Below, piece after piece: positions 17,513 through 26,555 of a stretch of DNA of 64,000 nucleotides. This DNA is from CAWVWD01 sp965662365 (GTDB lineage: Bacteria > Bacteroidota > Bacteroidia > Chitinophagales > Saprospiraceae): assembly GCA_965662365.1 (NCBI GenBank), contig CBFIHR010000001.1:70958-134957 (forward strand), given 5' to 3'. A program made the position numbers and the translations under genes. The notes under the pieces are model-generated. The model was not told where the DNA came from, did no database searches, and was given only the letters and a program-made list of their open reading frames with translations. Position 1 is the first letter of the stretch. Each line of letters opens with the position of its first letter.

Positions 17513-18643
17513 ATGAAATTTACACTACATAAAACGGACGCAGCAACGAAGGCAAGAGTTGGCACGATTGAAACCGATCACGGAACGATAAAAACACCGA
17601 TTTTTATGCCTGTCGGAACGGTAGCTTCTGTCAAAGGTATTCATCAGCACGAATTAGAAAATGATATTAAGGCTCAAATCATTTTGGGCAATACTTACCA
17701 TCTTTTTTTGCGACCAAAAATGGAAATCTTGCAAGCAGCCGGCGGTTTACATAAGTTTATGAATTGGGATAAACCAATTTTGACCGACTCTGGTGGCTAT
17801 CAAGTCTATTCACTTTCGGGACAACGCAAAATCAAAGAAGAAGGCGTCACTTTTAAGTCGCATATTGACGGCTCAAAACACTTTTTCTCGCCAGAATATG
17901 CAATCGATGTACAGCGTCAAATTGGCGGTGATTTTATCATGGCGTTTGACGAATGTACGCCTTATCCGTGCGATTATAATTACGCTAAAAAGTCCATGCA
18001 AATGACACACCGTTGGCTAAAACGATGTATTGACAGATTCGATTCTACGCCAGATTTATACGGTTATAAACAGAGTTTTTTGCCAATTGTACAAGGAAGT
18101 ACTTACAAAGATTTGCGGAAAGAATCAGCGGAAACCATTGCCAGTTTTGGGCGTGAGGCGAATGCCATTGGCGGCTTATCCGTTGGTGAACCGCATGACG
18201 AAATGTATGAAACAACGGATATTGTTACCGATATTTTGCCGAAAGATAAACCTCGCTATTTGATGGGCGTCGGGACACCAGATAATATTTTGGAATGCAT
18301 CGCTTTAGGAATTGATATGTTTGACTGTGTCTTACCATCTCGCAATGCTCGACATGGTTTGCTTTATACTTCCGAAGGAATTATGAATATGAAAAATGCC
18401 AAATGGAAAGCGGACTTTTCAGCAATTGACGAGAATGGCCCTTGTCCAACCAGTCGAAATTATAGCAAAGCCTACTTGCGACATTTATTTGCTGCCAAAG
18501 AATTATTAGGTCCTCAAATCGCTACGTTGCACAACTTGAGTTTCTATTTATGGTTGGTCGGCGAAGCTCGAAAACATATCGAAGCCGGTGACTTTTTGAC
18601 TTGGAAAAATGAAATGGTCGTGAAGTTGAAAACGAGGTTATAA
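17513..18643 (+). CDS. tgt: tRNA-guanine(34) transglycosylase (queuine/preQ1 exchange)
   Basis: Exchanges guanine 34 for a queuosine precursor in GUN-anticodon tRNAs. 376 aa from the ATG at 17513; the frame continues upstream through a palindrome to a TTG, but MKFTLHKTDA is the usual family start. Asp92 in TDSGGYQVYSL is the general acid/base, and Asp271 in DMFDCVLPSRNARHG is the nucleophile. The zinc site differs from the textbook enzyme: in place of the three cysteines of CxCxxC there is GPCPTS (309-314), leaving only Cys311, although the histidine in ATLHNL remains. As I recall, many Bacteroidota Tgt enzymes share this loss. Confidence 0.96.
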   Translation: MKFTLHKTDAATKARVGTIETDHGTIKTPIFMPVGTVASVKGIHQHELENDIKAQIILGNTYHLFLRPKMEILQAAGGLHKFMNWDKPILTDSGGYQVYSLSGQRKIKEEGVTFKSHIDGSKHFFSPEYAIDVQRQIGGDFIMAFDECTPYPCDYNYAKKSMQMTHRWLKRCIDRFDSTPDLYGYKQSFLPIVQGSTYKDLRKESAETIASFGREANAIGGLSVGEPHDEMYETTDIVTDILPKDKPRYLMGVGTPDNILECIALGIDMFDCVLPSRNARHGLLYTSEGIMNMKNAKWKADFSAIDENGPCPTSRNYSKAYLRHLFAAKELLGPQIATLHNLSFYLWLVGEARKHIEAGDFLTWKNEMVVKLKTRL

Positions 18644-18665
18644 ATAATTATTATTTGGTTGTTAT

Positions 18666-18695
18666 CGCTGCGTCCTAATTACTCAAGACGCAGCG
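18666..18695. terminator. Hairpin between convergent genes
   Basis: A perfect 9-bp stem (CGCTGCGTC, 18666-18674 with 18687-18695) lies between tgt (plus) and the SH3-like lipoprotein gene (minus). No strong T-run flanks it, so it may stabilise 3' ends more than terminate. Confidence 0.45.
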
Positions 18696-18727
18696 AGGCA
18701 AATAAAGGGCTGATAAAATAAATCATC

Positions 18728-19357
18728 TTATTCGACTAATGCTAAATCAACGATATAAGGCACTTCTCGTTCAACCAAATCCATACTTCCTTCACCTGCG
18801 TAAGTCTCTGTCATCAATACTTTCCATGTGATATTAAAAGTTTTTCCTTTGTATTTAGCTTCGTCTTTTTCAAGATCATAATCACCATAATTATTGTAGT
18901 TGGCACCTTCTCCGAAGTCCATGTAAAACTCGTCATTTTCTGTTCGAAAGTTCAAATGAAAATAATCTCCCCATTCCGAACCTGAATAAATACCTTGGAA
19001 AACTTGTGCATTATCATTTAAGTTTTTTGAAGTAAACGCTCCAAAAATCCAAACTTTTTCACCCATTTTTTCAACCTGATACCAAAAATCAGTTTCTCGC
19101 CCAATCGTTTCAAAATTTGACGTAGCATCTAAAACCTCATACACTTCACCATCTTGTGCTTGCCCAAAAGGTTGGCCATTCGGTGCCGTCAACAGATTAA
19201 TATTATGCCCAATAACCGTCAATTGATGATTAACCTCTTGTGCGATTTCTTGATTTTGAGAAATCGTTGTTTGCTCCTCTGTCGGTTCGTTGCAGCTAAT
19301 TAATAATATTAACATTAAAAAAAATACACTTTTTGAAATCATTTTTAAACCTTTCAT
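18728..19357 (-). CDS. Lipoprotein with an SH3-like domain
   Basis: 209 aa from the ATG at 19357, or 204 aa from the next ATG at 19342. Both keep the lipoprotein signal ending LLISC. The frame continues upstream only to a TTG. After an acidic, glutamine-rich linker, a domain resembling bacterial SH3 (GHNINLLTAPNGQPFGQAQDGEVYEVLD, in pieces through WIFGAFTSKNL) spans about residues 45-110. A beta-rich C-terminal part follows, with FHLNFRTENDEFYMDFGEG. SH3b domains often bind peptidoglycan, but no enzyme domain is attached. Function unknown; it is probably at the inner leaflet of the outer membrane. Confidence 0.75.
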   Translation of the reverse strand: MKGLKMISKSVFFLMLILLISCNEPTEEQTTISQNQEIAQEVNHQLTVIGHNINLLTAPNGQPFGQAQDGEVYEVLDATSNFETIGRETDFWYQVEKMGEKVWIFGAFTSKNLNDNAQVFQGIYSGSEWGDYFHLNFRTENDEFYMDFGEGANYNNYGDYDLEKDEAKYKGKTFNITWKVLMTETYAGEGSMDLVEREVPYIVDLALVE

Positions 19358-19430
19358 TTTGTTGTTATTTCCGTTCAAAAATGTAAATCTAAGTATTATT
19401 AATGATAATAGTACAATTCATATTTTTTAC

Positions 19431-19438
19431 TACATTTG
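19431..19438 (+). promoter_or_regulatory. Candidate -7 element (TACATTTG) for the 19470 gene
   Basis: Exact TAnnTTTG match 31 nt upstream of the ATG at 19470, with poly-T before it but no clear -33 TTTG. Confidence 0.48.
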
Positions 19439-19469
19439 ATTAAATATTTACCAAATATAACCAAACCAA

Positions 19470-20585
19470 ATGATTGAAATTATACCAGTTATTTCCAGAA
19501 AAGATAGAAACGCTTTTATTGACGTTCCTTGGTTGATTTATCAAAACGATCCATTCTGGGTGCCGCCTTTACGCTTAGATATGAAAGCGTGGTTTTCGAT
19601 CAAACATCCATTTTATGAATACGGTGAAATCCAGTTTTTTATCGCCAAACAACACGGCAAAACAGTTGGTCGAATCGCTGCCGTTAATAATCCGTTGTAC
19701 AATGAACATCAAACAGCCGAACCAACTGGCTTTTTTGGCTTTTTTGAATGTATTGATAATCAAGCAGTTGCCAATGCACTTTTTGATAAAGCACGATATT
19801 GGCTCAAAGCCAAAGGTCTAACAAGGATACAAGGCCCTGCGTCTCCTTCGAGCAATTATGACTTTGGTTTATTGATAAAAGGATTTGAAGATTCGCCTCG
19901 ATTGATGACAACTTACAATCCTGTTTACTACGAAAAACTGATTCGTCATTATGGATTTGAAACCGTAAAATTATTATACGCTTATCAAGTAGAAGCCAAA
20001 AAAGCCTTTGCTAATAAACGACTCGAGCGAGGTGCAGCAATCGTCCGAAAAAGAACCGGCGTAACGATTAGAAAACTAAGTAAGAAAAATCTAAAAAAGG
20101 AAATGAAGCATATAAAAGCAATTTATAATGCTGCCTGGGAAGCAAACTGGGGACACATTCCATTTACAGAAACAGAACTTGATAAATTGGGCGATGACTT
20201 AAAACTAATTGCAGACGAAGATTTGTTACTTTTTGCAGAAATAAATGGCAAAGTTGTCGGCAAAGCGTTAGCGATTCCCGACTTTTTTTATGTTCAAAAG
20301 CAAATGAACGGTCGATTATTCCCCTTTAATTTTTTAAAATTATTCACACAACGCAAAAATATAACTTGGGCAAGAGTTATCACTTTGGGGGTCATTCCTG
20401 AATATCGCAACAAAGGAATCGATATTGTACTCTGTTACGAATTGCTCAAAGCAGCTATTCATAAAGGTATTCTCTACGGCGAAGGCAGTTGGATTTTGGA
20501 AGATAATGTAATGATGAATCGAGCAATGCAGAACTTTTTTGGTGAAGTTTATAAAGAATATTTAGTATTTGAAATGGCGGTTTAA
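19470..20585 (+). CDS. GNAT-fold acyltransferase-like protein, unknown substrate
   Basis: A 371-aa cytoplasmic protein. The segment ITLGVIPEYRNKGIDIVLCYELL near 300-322 resembles the acetyl-CoA-binding motif A of the GNAT fold (V-x-P-x-x-R/Q-x-x-G-x-G/D). The N-terminal part contains WVPPLRLDMKAWFS and GRIAAVNNPLYNE, typical of a family of duplicated GNAT proteins widespread in Bacteroidota. The substrate is unknown. It is transcribed alone from a TAnnTTTG promoter and converges on the PBP1A gene. Confidence 0.72.
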   Translation: MIEIIPVISRKDRNAFIDVPWLIYQNDPFWVPPLRLDMKAWFSIKHPFYEYGEIQFFIAKQHGKTVGRIAAVNNPLYNEHQTAEPTGFFGFFECIDNQAVANALFDKARYWLKAKGLTRIQGPASPSSNYDFGLLIKGFEDSPRLMTTYNPVYYEKLIRHYGFETVKLLYAYQVEAKKAFANKRLERGAAIVRKRTGVTIRKLSKKNLKKEMKHIKAIYNAAWEANWGHIPFTETELDKLGDDLKLIADEDLLLFAEINGKVVGKALAIPDFFYVQKQMNGRLFPFNFLKLFTQRKNITWARVITLGVIPEYRNKGIDIVLCYELLKAAIHKGILYGEGSWILEDNVMMNRAMQNFFGEVYKEYLVFEMAV

Positions 20586-20623
20586 AATAGCCTTAGTGCG
20601 ATTGTAACCGTATATCAAAAAAC

Positions 20624-20687
20624 GGTTTTCTTGTAAGAATCACAAAAAACTATTTTTTATAATTTTTATAATTCTTACAAGAAAACC
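20624..20687. terminator. Long inverted repeat between convergent genes
   Basis: Perfect 17-bp arms (20624-20640 and 20671-20687) enclose a 30-nt AT-rich loop. It sits midway between the ends of the GNAT-like gene (20585) and the PBP1A gene (20746), so it probably stops both transcripts. Confidence 0.65.
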
Positions 20688-20745
20688 ATTCCTATCAAAA
20701 CGCTAAATAACTTTAAAACAGCCTTTTCTTATTGAAAAAATTTCG

Positions 20746-23229
20746 TTAATCTTCCTTTTTTTTCCGTAACGCTCGCTTTAGCTTTTCACCTAAACCTTTG
20801 ATTTGTTCTCGGCGTTCCTCTCGACGTTCAACACGGACTTCTCTCTGTTCTCGTTTAGCCTGTACTTGTTCTAATTCCTCCAGTCGTCGGATTTCCTCTT
20901 CGGTCATTTCGATCAACGGTTTTCTATTAAGATTTTCTAAATCTTCGAGTTCATCCTCTGATAATAAATCGAACTCTTCAACCAAATTAAGATTAATCAA
21001 ACTATCCGTGTATAACGGACAATACACCTTAAGGCTATCTGCAACCTTTGGGAAATAACCAACATATTGATTTTTGAATTTCCTATCATTTTGAACCGAC
21101 TTGACAAACATTCCCCAAATTGGTAACGCCATATTTGCTCCTTGCCCTAAGGCTGTCGAACGAAATCGAATTTTACGATTAAAACCACCAACCCAAACAC
21201 CTGCCACTAAATTTGGCGTAAAGCCCATAAACCAACCGTCAGTTTGATTTTGCGTTGTTCCAGTTTTTCCGGCGACATCACCTCTAATGCCGTACCGAAA
21301 ACGCAACCGTCTTGCCGTTCCTGTATCGACAACAGATTGCATCATTTCGATCATATAATCAGCGTTCAACTCCGAAATGACATTATCTTTCGGAATATTA
21401 TCCTCGTAAGACTTCAAAACTTTTCCGTGTTTATCCTCGATGCGAACCAAATACATCGGCTCGATCGGTTTGCCACGATTCGCAAAAGTGCCATATACCT
21501 GCAACATTTCGTACAGCGAAATATCTGCCGTGCCTAAAGCAATCGACGGAGCATTTGGTAAATCAGTAGAAATCCCCATTTGCTTCGCCAAATTTTTCGT
21601 AGCAGCCACACTATTTTCCATGATGAGCTGCACCGCAACCGTATTGACTGAATTGGTCAACGCACCTTTCATAGAATAATAACCACCATAATTACCGTCA
21701 GAATTACCCGGTGTCCAGTTTTCATATTCTGGATAAGTAATTTTTTCATTTGCGATATAATCACAAGGTGTACGACCATTTTCTAATGCTTCCGCATAAA
21801 CAATCGGCTTAAAAGTAGAACCGACTTGACGCTTTGAAAATACATGATCGTAAGGGAACCGACGATAATTGATACTGCCGACGTAAGCTTTCAAATGACC
21901 ATTTTTCGGATTCATCGCCACAAAACCAGTATTCAATAACTGATGATAATAAGCTATCGAATCCCAAGGCGTGATTTCTTGCTCGACTTCTCCATCATAC
22001 GTAAAGATACGAACGGTCGTTTTTCGTTTAAAATTAGCTTCAATTTGTTCCTCTGTTGCTCCGAGTTCTTTCAAGGTTTTATAACGATTCGTTTGCTTCA
22101 TTGCCGTACGAATCGCCTTATCGTTTTGCCCCCAGGGCTTGCTGTTTTTCCAATGCTTAAAGAAAGTTTTCTGCAAAGATTTCATGTGTGTTTCTACCGC
22201 TTTCTCCGCATACTGCTGCATTCGAGAGTCAATCGTTGTATAAATCTTTAAGCCATCTGTATAAATATTATATTTTGTCCCGTCTGCTTGACGCAATTTT
22301 CCGCAGATTTTTTCTAAATCTAATCGTAATTGCTCCCGAAAATGTGGTGCTAAACCCGTTGATTGCGAGATATATTTATAATCAACTTCTAATGGTAAAT
22401 TGGTCAAAGAATCTAAAATTTCGGCATTCAAATAATCGTATTTTGCCATTTGGTGAAATACAATATTTCGTCGTCCTTTCGCTTTTTCAGGTTGATTTTT
22501 AGGATTATAAGTCGTCGTTGCTTTGAGCATTCCAACCAAAACAGCTCCATCTTGAATACGTAGATTTTTTGGTTTTGTATTAAAATAACGCTCCGAAGCT
22601 GTTTCGATACCATAGACATCTTCACCAAATGAAACGGTATTTAAGTATAATTCGAGAATTTCTTGTTTCGTATAAATTTTCTCTAATCGTCTTGCGACAA
22701 TCATCTCCCAGATCTTCGTCATAGGCGTACCTATGAACCGCACATACTTTCGACCATAGATATTTTTCACCAATTGCTGCGTAATCGTACTACCGCCTCC
22801 CGCACTTTCATCTCGCCCAATTATAGTGACCAACAGGACACGCATCAAGCTTCGATAATCAATGCCTGTATGCTCCATGTATCGTACATCTTCTGTCGCT
22901 ATCAGCGCATCTATAACATGCTGCGGAATCTCATAAATCGAAGCATTTGTACGATTTTCAAGGTAATAACGTCCTAACAAAACGCCATCAGCCGCATAGA
23001 CTTCTGACGCAATTGGATTTTGGATTTTTTTTATCTCTGCAAGTGAAGGCAATTCCTGAAAGAAGCCCAAACGAACGTACAATATCAACATCAAAACGCC
23101 GACAACACCACCGACGACTCCCCATTTTACGACTTTTCCGCTCCTCGCAATGACCTTGACCGCCTTTGGATAGCGTTCTTGCAAATTGATGAGAAACTGA
23201 CGAACTTTATAGCTTATTTTCGAAAACAA
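20746..23229 (-). CDS. mrcA: Penicillin-binding protein 1A (bifunctional)
   Basis: Polymerises and cross-links peptidoglycan. 827 aa: a cytoplasmic tail, a transmembrane helix at about 35-53, and a GT51 glycosyltransferase domain with the catalytic Glu113 in ATEDVRY and GGSTITQQLVKN near 145-156. The transpeptidase domain follows, with Ser471 in GSTFKP, SVN at 527-529, and KTGT at 655-658. A charged C-terminal tail (about 755-827) rich in Glu and Arg/Lys is unusual and may mediate protein contacts. The start codon is TTG at 23229: an in-frame stop lies a few codons upstream, and the next methionine is inside the membrane helix. Confidence 0.96.
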   Translation of the reverse strand: MFSKISYKVRQFLINLQERYPKAVKVIARSGKVVKWGVVGGVVGVLMLILYVRLGFFQELPSLAEIKKIQNPIASEVYAADGVLLGRYYLENRTNASIYEIPQHVIDALIATEDVRYMEHTGIDYRSLMRVLLVTIIGRDESAGGGSTITQQLVKNIYGRKYVRFIGTPMTKIWEMIVARRLEKIYTKQEILELYLNTVSFGEDVYGIETASERYFNTKPKNLRIQDGAVLVGMLKATTTYNPKNQPEKAKGRRNIVFHQMAKYDYLNAEILDSLTNLPLEVDYKYISQSTGLAPHFREQLRLDLEKICGKLRQADGTKYNIYTDGLKIYTTIDSRMQQYAEKAVETHMKSLQKTFFKHWKNSKPWGQNDKAIRTAMKQTNRYKTLKELGATEEQIEANFKRKTTVRIFTYDGEVEQEITPWDSIAYYHQLLNTGFVAMNPKNGHLKAYVGSINYRRFPYDHVFSKRQVGSTFKPIVYAEALENGRTPCDYIANEKITYPEYENWTPGNSDGNYGGYYSMKGALTNSVNTVAVQLIMENSVAATKNLAKQMGISTDLPNAPSIALGTADISLYEMLQVYGTFANRGKPIEPMYLVRIEDKHGKVLKSYEDNIPKDNVISELNADYMIEMMQSVVDTGTARRLRFRYGIRGDVAGKTGTTQNQTDGWFMGFTPNLVAGVWVGGFNRKIRFRSTALGQGANMALPIWGMFVKSVQNDRKFKNQYVGYFPKVADSLKVYCPLYTDSLINLNLVEEFDLLSEDELEDLENLNRKPLIEMTEEEIRRLEELEQVQAKREQREVRVERREERREQIKGLGEKLKRALRKKKED

Positions 23230-23268
23230 TGCTCTAATTTTTGGTTAAAAATATTTCCTATAGTTTTA

Positions 23269-23276
23269 CAAAACTA
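23269..23276 (-). promoter_or_regulatory. Candidate -7 element (TAGTTTTG) for the PBP1A gene
   Basis: Exact TAnnTTTG match on the minus strand, 39 nt upstream of the TTG start. A TTTG lies 15 nt before it and TTGA 19 nt before it, so the -33 box is ambiguous. Confidence 0.4.
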
Positions 23277-23381
23277 CAGATAACTATCTATCAAATCAAC
23301 CCTTGAAAAGTCAATAAAGATAGAATATTACCTACCGTTAGGCGATTTAACAGCAAATTAGTCACATTTTATAGTCGAATA

Positions 23382-23552
23382 TTAGGATTTTTTCTGTAAG
23401 GCTTCGATTTCCTTAATTACCTCTTCTGCTTCTGCTCTTTTTAAGTCACTGGCTTTTCGGTCAGTTGTCGATAATCGGTACGACTCTTCCATCAAGTCTT
23501 TGTACTTTTTTTGCAACTTCTTCACAGGGTCTTTTTTGAATAATCCGAACAT
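23382..23552 (-). CDS. Lacal_2735 / DUF6435-like small protein
   Basis: A 56-residue ORF in the gap upstream of the PBP1A gene. It begins MFGLFKKDPVKKLQKKY and continues as a charged helix with LSTTDRKASDLKRAEAEE, which I recognise as the Lacal_2735-type protein found across Bacteroidota. It is cytoplasmic and has no known biochemical role; the heptad-like spacing suggests a helical hairpin. The ATG is preceded by A/T-rich DNA. It lies 152 bp upstream of the PBP1A start on the same strand, but a separate promoter appears to precede PBP1A. The length and opening motif make this a confident gene despite its size. Confidence 0.85.
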   Translation of the reverse strand: MFGLFKKDPVKKLQKKYKDLMEESYRLSTTDRKASDLKRAEAEEVIKEIEALQKKS

Positions 23553-23808
23553 TTTAATTTGATTGTCCGCCAGTATTTTGCTGTATTTTATGCAAACTTT
23601 TGACGTGATTTATTAATAAAAATTATCGTGATGTAAACAGCAAAACCTTAGAAAGGTTGTGATTTAACAATTGGTAAACCTTAAAATCAGAATCGGTATG
23701 TAAAAAAGATTCGAATCATTTATTTGAAATAAAATTAATAACAAAAACGACCAAACCATGCGTAAAAAACCAACTTTTAAGTTCGTCAACGACCGTAATG
23801 ATAAAATT

Positions 23809-24501
23809 TTAGGATTCTGTTTTTATCTCCAAAACGGCCTCCGCCAAACCTCGTTCGCTCGGGTGCTTAGCTACGACATTTTGAACACCGATTTTCAGTA
23901 ATTCATTACCAGTTGTATGTCCGATTGCTACGACTTTTTGACTTGACTTCAAATCATATTTTTCAAAATAAATTCGAGCATTCATCGGACTAGTAAATAC
24001 CAAAACATCAGTTTCAGGAATTTCAATTTGGCTTTTTGGACGATTTTCATAAACAATCAAATCGATGACCGTTACCACACTCGACAACTCTTGTTGAATG
24101 GATTTTTTAGATTGTTTTGCCCTCGGAAAAATCACTTTTTGACCAGCTGCAATTTGGGCGAAAGCCCTCGATGTTTGCATCGGTTCGCCTGTTCCAATAA
24201 AGTTCGATTTTCGATTATAATTTTCAGCTAAAAATTGTGCAGTTCCACTTCCGATTGTTCCTATTTTTTTATTTTTGATAATTTCTAATTGATTGTTATT
24301 CAATTGATTAAAAAAGAAACGAACACCGTTTTTACTATAAAAAAACAACCAATCTACGTCAGGATTCAAATTAAAATTTACTGCCGAAAACTCAATCAAG
24401 GATTCACCAAAAACGGCAAAACCGACTTTTTCCAAAGTAGTTTTGAAAAAGTCGGTTTCCTTGATATTTCTTGTAATGTAAACTTTCGAATACTCAAGCA
24501 T
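23809..24501 (-). CDS. hemD: Uroporphyrinogen-III synthase
   Basis: Closes and inverts ring D of hydroxymethylbilane in tetrapyrrole synthesis. This family is poorly conserved, but the 230-aa length, the two-domain layout and the motifs DWLFFYSKNGVRFFF (about 50-64), IGTIGSGTAQFL (about 81-92) and VLVFTSPMNARIYF (about 165-178) with VVAIGHTTGNEL fit. The decisive evidence is context: it starts directly after hemC (1 bp between hemC stop and hemD ATG on the same strand), so the two are translationally coupled and act on consecutive steps. Confidence 0.92.
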   Translation of the reverse strand: MLEYSKVYITRNIKETDFFKTTLEKVGFAVFGESLIEFSAVNFNLNPDVDWLFFYSKNGVRFFFNQLNNNQLEIIKNKKIGTIGSGTAQFLAENYNRKSNFIGTGEPMQTSRAFAQIAAGQKVIFPRAKQSKKSIQQELSSVVTVIDLIVYENRPKSQIEIPETDVLVFTSPMNARIYFEKYDLKSSQKVVAIGHTTGNELLKIGVQNVVAKHPSERGLAEAVLEIKTES

Positions 24502-24502
24502 T

Positions 24503-25408
24503 TTAAGCTGTTTGCGTTTTCAATTTTTCAACAATACTTTCCGCCAGGTTATGCGTTGTGCTTGACGAGATTTGTACACGACGAACAGGCGAATCCCAAG
24601 TCTCGGCCATCGCTGCCCAAACGTGATAATAATTGTTTCGATCACGTTCGCAATAAATGCCAACAGGCGTATGACAGCCACCTTCGATAAGGCTTAATGC
24701 CTTGCGTTCTACATTCGTACAAGCCGCCACCGCTGTATTATGAATATGTTTCAAAACTCTACGAGTCCCGATGTCATTTGCACGAGTTTGAAAAGCCAAA
24801 ACACCTTGTGCCGGCGCTGGTACAAACTCTTTCGGATTGAACGTAACAACCTTAAAATCAGACATATCTAACTCTAACCGTGAGAAACCTGCCGCCGCCA
24901 AAACGATAGCATCGAAGTCCTCCTCCTTTAATTTTCGCAATCGAGTATCGACATTTCCACGAATATCTTTGATGTTCAAATCTGGGCGAAAGTGTAATAA
25001 TTGAGCTTTTCGACGTGCGGATGACGTGCCGACAGTTGCCCCTTTCGGTAAGTTCATCGGTGTATTTTCGACAAAGGCAGCTTGATTAATAATCAATGAA
25101 TCTGCAGGATTTTCACGGTAAGAAACCGCTGTAACAACCAGGCCTTCTGGCGAAGCTGTTGGTAAATCTTTCATCGAATGAACAGCCATATCAATATCGC
25201 CATTCAATAATTGATCTTCGATTTCTTTAGTAAAAAAACCTTTTCCTTCTATTTTGTCAAAACTTAGGTGCTGAATTTTATCTCCTTTTGTTTTGATGAT
25301 TTTCAGTTCTACCTCAATACCTAAAGCCTCTAATTGGTCTTTCGTATAATGTGCTTGCCAAAGTGCTAACTTACTTCCCCGTGTACCAATAATGATTTTT
25401 TCTTTCAT
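24503..25408 (-). CDS. hemC: Hydroxymethylbilane synthase (porphobilinogen deaminase)
   Basis: Assembles four porphobilinogens into hydroxymethylbilane. 301 aa. Signature motifs are GTRGSKLALWQ (8-18), KTKGD (39-43), VHSMKDLPT with the catalytic Asp81 (76-84), GTSSARRKAQL (127-137), IRGNVDTRLRKL (149-160), and GGCHTPVG, where Cys245 attaches the dipyrromethane cofactor. hemD follows 1 bp later. hemA, often the first gene of this cluster, is not here: the upstream DNA is intergenic and then codes on the other strand. Confidence 0.97.
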   Translation of the reverse strand: MKEKIIIGTRGSKLALWQAHYTKDQLEALGIEVELKIIKTKGDKIQHLSFDKIEGKGFFTKEIEDQLLNGDIDMAVHSMKDLPTASPEGLVVTAVSYRENPADSLIINQAAFVENTPMNLPKGATVGTSSARRKAQLLHFRPDLNIKDIRGNVDTRLRKLKEEDFDAIVLAAAGFSRLELDMSDFKVVTFNPKEFVPAPAQGVLAFQTRANDIGTRRVLKHIHNTAVAACTNVERKALSLIEGGCHTPVGIYCERDRNNYYHVWAAMAETWDSPVRRVQISSSTTHNLAESIVEKLKTQTA

Positions 25409-25745
25409 ACAAGCAGTTGATAATGAATTATTTTTATATTTATAATAATTATATTTATAATAAATTTTAGACTTGCAAGTTATTAAGGTTTAGTCTGCTA
25501 CAAGTCAATTGATTGTCAAATAAGTTATGCATATTTTTTTATACTAACTTGAATGCGAAGATATAAAATGTGTCGCTTGATTAATGATAAAAAAACAGAT
25601 TTCACGCATCTTTATGAAAATTAGTTCTATTATTTAATTTTATTTTAAAAAATAGATGTACGAAATTAAAATCCGATTTCGTTACAACAACCTCAACTGT
25701 TTTTTTAATATTCTTATAAACAATCACTACCTCAATATTTCACCT
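25409..25745. other. Divergent intergenic region, hemC / outer-membrane protein
   Basis: Very AT-rich, with several overlapping TATAATTATATTTATAA-like stretches near 25430-25465. The open frame of the downstream protein runs back to 25656, but the extra 30 codons precede its signal peptide and look non-coding. I see no clean promoter. Confidence 0.35.
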
Positions 25746-26555
25746 ATGAGCCAAATAAGTATGACTAAAGGTCTTTTCTGCGGTTTTCTATTTCTATTTA
25801 CATCCTCTCTCTCTGCTCAAAATACCAATAATTTACTATTTCATAAGCATCATCTAACGTTTCAGGTAGGTTATTTGAGTAATCAAATCCAACAAAAAGG
25901 TTACACCAATGAACAAGGTTACTTCAGCATTCGTGCTACGAAAGGTGGCTTTGTCGGTGGCGTATTAACGATCAACCCTTTTCAGTATTTAGGCTTAGAA
26001 GTTGGTGGAAATATCAGTTTGCAAACCTTCGGCTACGATGTTCAATTGACGGCTTCTGAGTTTGGAATAGATAACGATTTTAATCGTGTTCAAAATATTC
26101 CTGAAATTTATGCCGAAGTACCCTTGGCAGCTGTTCCTCGTTTTTCACTCAATGAAAACAACTGGCTTTACGCTCGATTAGGACTGACAATAAGTTGGTT
26201 TTCGCCTTTAGCAATCAATTTTAACCTGGATTCTCACCCTCAAGATCTGGATAAAAACAAAGAGTTAGGCGAAGTTCAATTTCGGTTTAGTGCTGATAAT
26301 CCTTACTTTAGTGCTTTGACAGGGTTTGGCTTGCAACACGTTACGAAAGATAAAAACCTTATTGGTCTAAGCCTTCATACGACTTTTGGCTTTTCGAATA
26401 TTTTGGAAGGAAAGTATATGATTTGGGACGATGAAGTCACGGTCAATTCTGGTACTTTTCACTCGAAAGGCAATTATATCTCCCTCGTTTTTTCTTATAC
26501 TTTTACAGGTGCAAAAAAATTAGAGGAAGAAATTCATCAGTTAAAAATTAATTAA
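25746..26555 (+). CDS. Outer-membrane beta-barrel protein, unknown function
   Basis: 269 aa from the ATG at 25746; the next ATG (25761) is also possible. The signal peptide ends in SSLSAQ. The mature part is a run of amphipathic beta strands ending in aromatic residues (HLTFQVGYLS, NWLYARLGLTISWF, NLIGLSLHTTFGFS, GNYISLVFSYTFTG), typical of an 8- to 10-strand barrel of the PorT/OmpW kind. A short charged helix at the C terminus (KKLEEEIHQLKIN) is unusual, because barrels normally end in an aromatic strand. The ligand or partner is unknown. Confidence 0.75.
   Translation: MSQISMTKGLFCGFLFLFTSSLSAQNTNNLLFHKHHLTFQVGYLSNQIQQKGYTNEQGYFSIRATKGGFVGGVLTINPFQYLGLEVGGNISLQTFGYDVQLTASEFGIDNDFNRVQNIPEIYAEVPLAAVPRFSLNENNWLYARLGLTISWFSPLAINFNLDSHPQDLDKNKELGEVQFRFSADNPYFSALTGFGLQHVTKDKNLIGLSLHTTFGFSNILEGKYMIWDDEVTVNSGTFHSKGNYISLVFSYTFTGAKKLEEEIHQLKIN

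Noticed and set aside
23758..23901. 47-codon plus-strand ORF starting MRKKPTFKF
   Set aside because: It overlaps the 3' end of hemD by about 90 nt on the opposite strand, with no promoter or homology that I can recognise.
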